DNA of 9,820 nucleotides from Chrysiogenia bacterium (GTDB taxonomy: Bacteria; JAGRBM01). This document shows positions 6,833-9,820 of the stretch, in pieces. Position 1 is the first letter of the stretch. Each line of letters starts with the position of its first letter. Below the pieces are notes generated by a model. That model was not told the DNA's origin and did not search any database. It saw only the letters and a list, made by a program, of their open reading frames with translations. The stretch is from assembly GCA_020434085.1 (NCBI GenBank), contig JAGRBM010000279.1, forward strand, positions 1 through 9,820, in the 5' to 3' direction. A program made the position numbers and the translations under genes.

Positions 6833-7660
6833 ATGAAAGCAATGCTGTTCACGCTGGTCCTGCTGGCCGGCACCACCGCAGGCTTCGACAAGCCCGAGAG
6901 CGCCTACTGGTACGCCCCCGGCCGGAACTGGTTCGTCTCCAACGTGGCGGGATCGCCCGTGGGCAAGGACGGCAACGGCTGGATCGCGCGCCTTGACGAG
7001 AGTGGCAAGGTGACCTCTGAGAAATGGGTCTCCGGCCTCAACGCGCCCAAAGGCATGCGTGCCCACGGAGGAAAACTCTACGTGGCCGACATCGATCAGC
7101 TCCGCATCATCGATGTAGAGAAGGGCGAACTTCTTGAAAGCGTGCCCTATGAGGGGGCGAAGTTCCTCAACGACGTAGCCGTCGGTTCCGATGGCACGGT
7201 CTACATTTCCGACATGATTACCAGCAAGATTCACACCTGGAGCGGCGGCAAGGCCGGGACATTTCTGGAGGGGGAGTCGATCGAGCATCCCAACGGAATC
7301 CTGATCGACGGCGACAAACTCATCATCGCCGCCTGGGGACCGGGCATGGACCCGGCGAGTTTTGCCACGACGAGCCCCGGCCGGGTGCTCACCGTGGATC
7401 TCAAGACGAAGAAAGTTACGCCACTCGGAAGCGGCGCGCGCGTGGGGAACCTCGATGGCATTGAAAAGCGCGGCGAGGGCTACCTGGCCACGGACTACAT
7501 GACCGGAAATCTCTATGAAATCTCCGCCGACGGCTCGGCGAAGCTGTTGCGCGACGGCTTTGTAAACGGCGCCGACATCGGGCTCGATCCCGCGCGCGGC
7601 CTGCTGGCGGTTCCGGAGATGGGGGCCGGCAAGGTCACATTCATCGATCTCGAAAACTGA
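6833..7660 (+). CDS. SMP-30/gluconolactonase-like beta-propeller protein, exported
   Basis: The 275-residue product has the spaced repeat blocks of the SMP-30/gluconolactonase/LRE-like six-bladed propeller: GLNAPKGM (68-75), FLNDVAVGSDGTVYISD (111-127), HPNGILIDGDKLIIAAWG (152-169), NLDGIEKRGEGYLATD (206-221) and NGADIGLDPARGLLAVP (245-261). The metal- and substrate-site residues of SMP-30 appear to be kept, by motif, as Glu22 (PESAYW), Asn113, Asn154 and Asp208. Family members are metal-dependent lactonases or related hydrolases, but many have no known substrate. A short hydrophobic N-terminus ending near TTAG (residues 5-17) suggests export to the periplasm. ATG at 6833 is favoured because GAGGGAGAG lies six bases upstream; an ATG at 6737 would bury the signal sequence. 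It is divergent from the hydrolase and 75 bases before the Omp85 gene. Confidence 0.85.
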   Translation: MKAMLFTLVLLAGTTAGFDKPESAYWYAPGRNWFVSNVAGSPVGKDGNGWIARLDESGKVTSEKWVSGLNAPKGMRAHGGKLYVADIDQLRIIDVEKGELLESVPYEGAKFLNDVAVGSDGTVYISDMITSKIHTWSGGKAGTFLEGESIEHPNGILIDGDKLIIAAWGPGMDPASFATTSPGRVLTVDLKTKKVTPLGSGARVGNLDGIEKRGEGYLATDYMTGNLYEISADGSAKLLRDGFVNGADIGLDPARGLLAVPEMGAGKVTFIDLEN

Positions 7661-7735
7661 CTCGCGGCCGGCGCATTCGCGCGGTGTGACGCAAGTCCTT
7701 GCTGAGGGAGGCGCCCGAAGGGCAGCTTATAGGGG

Positions 7736-9238
7736 ATGCGGGAGCAATTTCATGGAGTCGGGCGGCGCGCGCGGGGACTATCCCTTGCCGCGCTGTGCCT
7801 GGTGGTTGCACTCTGGTGCGGCCCCGCGCTCGCGCAGGAGCCCCCGCCCGAGGAAACCCCCGCTGCGGTTCAGGAATCCGTGGCCCAGTCGGAGCCTGAA
7901 ACACCCGCCGAGACGACAGCCCCGGCGCGAACGCCCGTGGAGGAATCGAGTAACGAGCGCAAGCCCAAGCCCGGCATGATGGAGCAGCTCGAAATCTACG
8001 GCGACACGATCCCGACGATTCCAAGGCGCTTCGAACGGCGTGCGCGTGAGCTTCCCGAAGAAATTCCCGACCGGCTGCGCAACTTCCCCTCGCGGGTCAA
8101 AAAGCTTCCCAGGGACATTGAAGAAGGAATGGGTGATTTCATCCAGGAGGTCCCTTTCCCCGGCGCCCCGCCGGTGAAGGATCGCCCGCCCGGTTGGAAC
8201 CGGGAATTCTTTCTGGACCTGCCGAAGGAACCCATGGACGAGGCGGAGGGCTTCGGTCTCGTCCCGCAGCTTGGTTACTCCCAGGAAACGGATTTTCTCT
8301 ACGGCCTTGGATTTGCCGTGGGTTCCTGGCCCTTCAAGAAAGACCACCTGGAGATCGGTGCGGCCGGCACGACCAAAAATCAGTATGAACTCGAGTTCGA
8401 CTACATCGCCCCGCAACAGGCCGGCGGCCTCTTCCGCATGGAACTCGAATCGAACCTTCGCACATGGGTGAGTTCCTACTTCGGCCAGGGAATCGATACC
8501 AACGAGAGCGATCGGGATCAGTTCGACTACGATTCCTTTAATGTGGATTTTTCCTGGTGGGTTCACCTGCCCATGCATTTTCGCGCGGGCGTGGTGTTCG
8601 GGCTGGAGGAATGGGACATCGTCCGAACGACTTTCGATCCCAACGGCATTTTCATCACCGCCACCCCGATCGGATCCAACGGCGGACGCGTGGTGACCAT
8701 CGGCGGGGGGCTGGCCTTCGACAATCGCGACAACGAGTTCTTTCCCAATGACGGCGTGCTGGTCGAGGGCAGGGTGGTCAACTCCAACGACGCCTACGGC
8801 GGCGACTTCGACTACAGCCGCATGACCATCGATTTTCGCGCTTTCTGGACGCCGGTGAAGACGGGGCACGTCATCGCCCTTCGGACCTTTTACGACGTGA
8901 CCTTCCAGGGCAATCCACCCTTCTTTGTGGAGCCCGTGCTCGGAGGGGCAGAGTTTGCGCGCGGCTATTTCGAGGGACGCTTCCGCGATTCGAATGCGCT
9001 GGCCGCGACCCTCGAATACCGTTTCCCGATCTACGGGCGCATCAACGCCGCGCTGTTTTTCGACATCGGGCAGGTCCAGGGCTCGCCGCTCGACTTCACG
9101 CTCAGCGATTTTAAACCTACCGGTGGGGGCTCGCTGGGTTACCTGATCCCGCCGGGAAAGATCCTTCTGGTGCGCCTCGAAATGGCCGCCTCGGAAGACC
9201 AGGTCACGTTTGCCCTGCGTTTCGGGCATTCCTTCTGA
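7736..9238 (+). CDS. Omp85/BamA-TamA superfamily outer-membrane barrel lacking POTRA domains
   Basis: The 500-residue product has a signal peptide (Arg-rich start, core LSLAALCLVVALWCG at 15-29, likely cut after ALA33). A Pro/Glu/Thr-rich linker covers 35-80. A charged, proline-spaced segment covers about 91-130. From about 170 to the end come alternating aromatic and hydrophobic stretches expected of a beta-barrel. Omp85 hallmarks are DNRDNEFFPNDG (329-340), the RGF/RGY-type lock motif as FARGY (407-411) in GGAEFARGYFEGRFRDSN, LEYRFPIYG (426-434), and a C-terminal phenylalanine (GHSF) typical of BAM-inserted barrels. No POTRA repeat is recognisable in the 140 or so residues before the barrel, unlike BamA or TamA. 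It may be a channel or transporter of unknown substrate. The start ATG at 7736 gives the signal peptide but has AGGGG touching it, so the ribosome-binding site is not well spaced. Confidence 0.83.
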   Translation: MREQFHGVGRRARGLSLAALCLVVALWCGPALAQEPPPEETPAAVQESVAQSEPETPAETTAPARTPVEESSNERKPKPGMMEQLEIYGDTIPTIPRRFERRARELPEEIPDRLRNFPSRVKKLPRDIEEGMGDFIQEVPFPGAPPVKDRPPGWNREFFLDLPKEPMDEAEGFGLVPQLGYSQETDFLYGLGFAVGSWPFKKDHLEIGAAGTTKNQYELEFDYIAPQQAGGLFRMELESNLRTWVSSYFGQGIDTNESDRDQFDYDSFNVDFSWWVHLPMHFRAGVVFGLEEWDIVRTTFDPNGIFITATPIGSNGGRVVTIGGGLAFDNRDNEFFPNDGVLVEGRVVNSNDAYGGDFDYSRMTIDFRAFWTPVKTGHVIALRTFYDVTFQGNPPFFVEPVLGGAEFARGYFEGRFRDSNALAATLEYRFPIYGRINAALFFDIGQVQGSPLDFTLSDFKPTGGGSLGYLIPPGKILLVRLEMAASEDQVTFALRFGHSF

Positions 9239-9241
9239 GCG

Positions 9242-9259
9242 GCGGGGGCATGGCCCCGC
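9242..9259 (+). other. Short GC hairpin after the Omp85 gene
   Basis: Arms GCGGGG (9242-9247) and CCCCGC (9254-9259) form a 6-bp stem with a 6-base loop, four bases after the Omp85 stop codon. It lacks a T run, so it could be a weak or Rho-assisted 3' end, or chance in GC-rich DNA. Confidence 0.3.
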
Positions 9260-9287
9260 GCGGTGATCGTGGTCTATGGTGAGCCCG

Positions 9288-9307
9288 GCGCCCGGAACTC
9301 CGGGCGC
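9288..9307 (+). other. GC-rich stem-loop just upstream of lipA
   Basis: Arms GCGCCCGG (9288-9295) and CCGGGCGC (9300-9307) form a perfect 8-bp stem with loop AACT, ending 13 bases before the ATG at 9321. There is no T run after it. If lipA starts at 9321 this hairpin lies in the leader next to the ribosome-binding region and could affect translation; if it starts at 9276 the hairpin is inside the coding sequence. Confidence 0.4.
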
Positions 9308-9320
9308 GGAACGGATTCCA

Positions 9321-9820
9321 ATGCGACGCGGCTGGTCCGAAGAAAAAGACGAGGGACTCGACCGAAAGCCCCCGTGGATGAAGATGAAGATCCCGGCGGG
9401 CGCGGGCTACGTGCGCCTGAAGGATCTTGTCGCACGTCAGAGCCTCAACACAGTCTGCCAGTCGGCAACCTGCCCCAACATCGGCGAGTGTTGGGCGGCA
9501 GGAACCCTCACGATCATGATTCTGGGCGGCACCTGCACGCGCCGCTGTGCGTTCTGCGACGTGCCGACGGGAAATCCCAAGGGCGTCGTCGATGCCGAAG
9601 AACCCCGCCGCGTGGCCGAGGCCCTCTCGGAACTGGGGCTCAAGCACACGGTAGTGACCAGCGTGGACCGCGACGATCTGAGCGACGGCGGCGCGGCGAT
9701 CTGGGCAGAGACGATCAGTGAGATTCGCGCGCGCTGCCCGGGCCTGACGCTGGAGACGCTCACCGGCGACTTCGGCGGCGACCATGGGGCGCAGGACCTT
9801 GTGTTTGCCGCGCGTCCCGA
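9321..9820 (+). CDS. lipA: Lipoyl synthase, 3' end outside the window
   Basis: The visible 166 residues are the first half of lipoyl synthase, a radical SAM enzyme that inserts two sulfur atoms into protein-bound octanoyl groups to make lipoate for 2-oxoacid dehydrogenases and the glycine cleavage system. The auxiliary cluster motif C-x4-C-x5-C is present as Cys46, Cys51 and Cys57 (TVCQSATCPNIGECW), and the radical SAM motif CxxxCxxC as Cys72, Cys76 and Cys79 (CTRRCAFCD). Family blocks RKPPW (15-19), VVTSVDRDDLSDGGA (111-125) and LETLTGDF (144-151) are also present. LipA is usually about 290-320 residues, so nearly half lies beyond the window. ATG at 9321 has GGA five bases upstream and puts KPPW at the usual place; ATG at 9276 is an in-frame alternative adding 15 residues. 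No lipB is in view. Confidence 0.96.
   Translation, partial: MRRGWSEEKDEGLDRKPPWMKMKIPAGAGYVRLKDLVARQSLNTVCQSATCPNIGECWAAGTLTIMILGGTCTRRCAFCDVPTGNPKGVVDAEEPRRVAEALSELGLKHTVVTSVDRDDLSDGGAAIWAETISEIRARCPGLTLETLTGDFGGDHGAQDLVFAARP

Noticed and set aside
7698-7735. TTGCTG and TTATAG as a promoter for the Omp85 gene
   Set aside because: The spacing is 22 bases and the predicted start would fall after the start codon.
7778-9229. Minus-strand open frame (483 codons) opposite the Omp85 gene
   Set aside because: The plus strand encodes a signal peptide and Omp85 motifs; the opposite frame has no recognisable motif and reflects codon bias.
9263-9721. Plus-strand open frame of 152 codons near the window end
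   Set aside because: It is out of frame with lipA, whose cluster motifs are unmistakable in the frame starting at 9321.
1-9820. CRISPR arrays, tRNA or rRNA genes, insertion sequences, attachment sites
   Set aside because: No short regularly spaced direct repeats, no cloverleaf with a recognisable T-loop, and no transposase or integrase motifs were seen; the only regular repeats are the coding FG-GAP and RCC1 units.

Overview
This window is GC-rich and tightly packed, with strong G/C preference at third codon positions. It looks like the chromosome of a Gram-negative bacterium. The Gram-negative evidence is an Omp85-type outer-membrane barrel and a predicted lipoprotein. Secreted proteins built from FG-GAP and RCC1 repeats fit an environmental, Myxococcota/'deltaproteobacterial'-like lineage, but that placement is a guess from gene style, not from a marker gene. 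I see no phage, insertion sequence, CRISPR array, tRNA or rRNA.

Layout: (1) 2-2332, + strand: the 3' part of a large secreted protein with seven FG-GAP repeats followed by seven RCC1 repeats, closed by a strong terminator at 2354-2391. (2) 2395-3771, - strand: a probable two-gene unit, a lysine-tailed YkgJ-type cysteine-cluster protein followed by a family 2 glycosyltransferase. (3) 3936-4646, + strand: a family 5 (UDGb-like) uracil-DNA glycosylase, divergent from the pair above across a 164-bp gap that holds a clear inverted repeat. (4) 4643-6667, - strand: a large lipoprotein alpha/beta hydrolase. It converges on the glycosylase so tightly that the two stop codons overlap. (5) 6833-7660, + strand: an exported SMP-30/gluconolactonase-like propeller, divergent from the hydrolase, with a possible promoter and operator-like dyad upstream. 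(6) 7736-9238, + strand: an Omp85-superfamily barrel with a proline-rich N-terminal region in place of POTRA domains. (7) 9321 to the window end, + strand: the first half of lipoyl synthase (lipA).

The genes do not form one pathway. Four products (propeller protein, hydrolase, SMP-30-like protein, Omp85 barrel) are predicted to be exported or in the envelope, and the glycosyltransferase may also serve envelope glycans. The glycosylase and lipA are housekeeping functions. I did not find a convincing new multi-gene system. The most unusual items are single proteins: a double seven-repeat protein with an invariant Cys-x9-Cys pair in every RCC1 repeat, a hydrolase whose second half looks like a catalytically dead second copy, and an Omp85 protein without visible POTRA domains. 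All gaps between genes are shorter than 300 bases.
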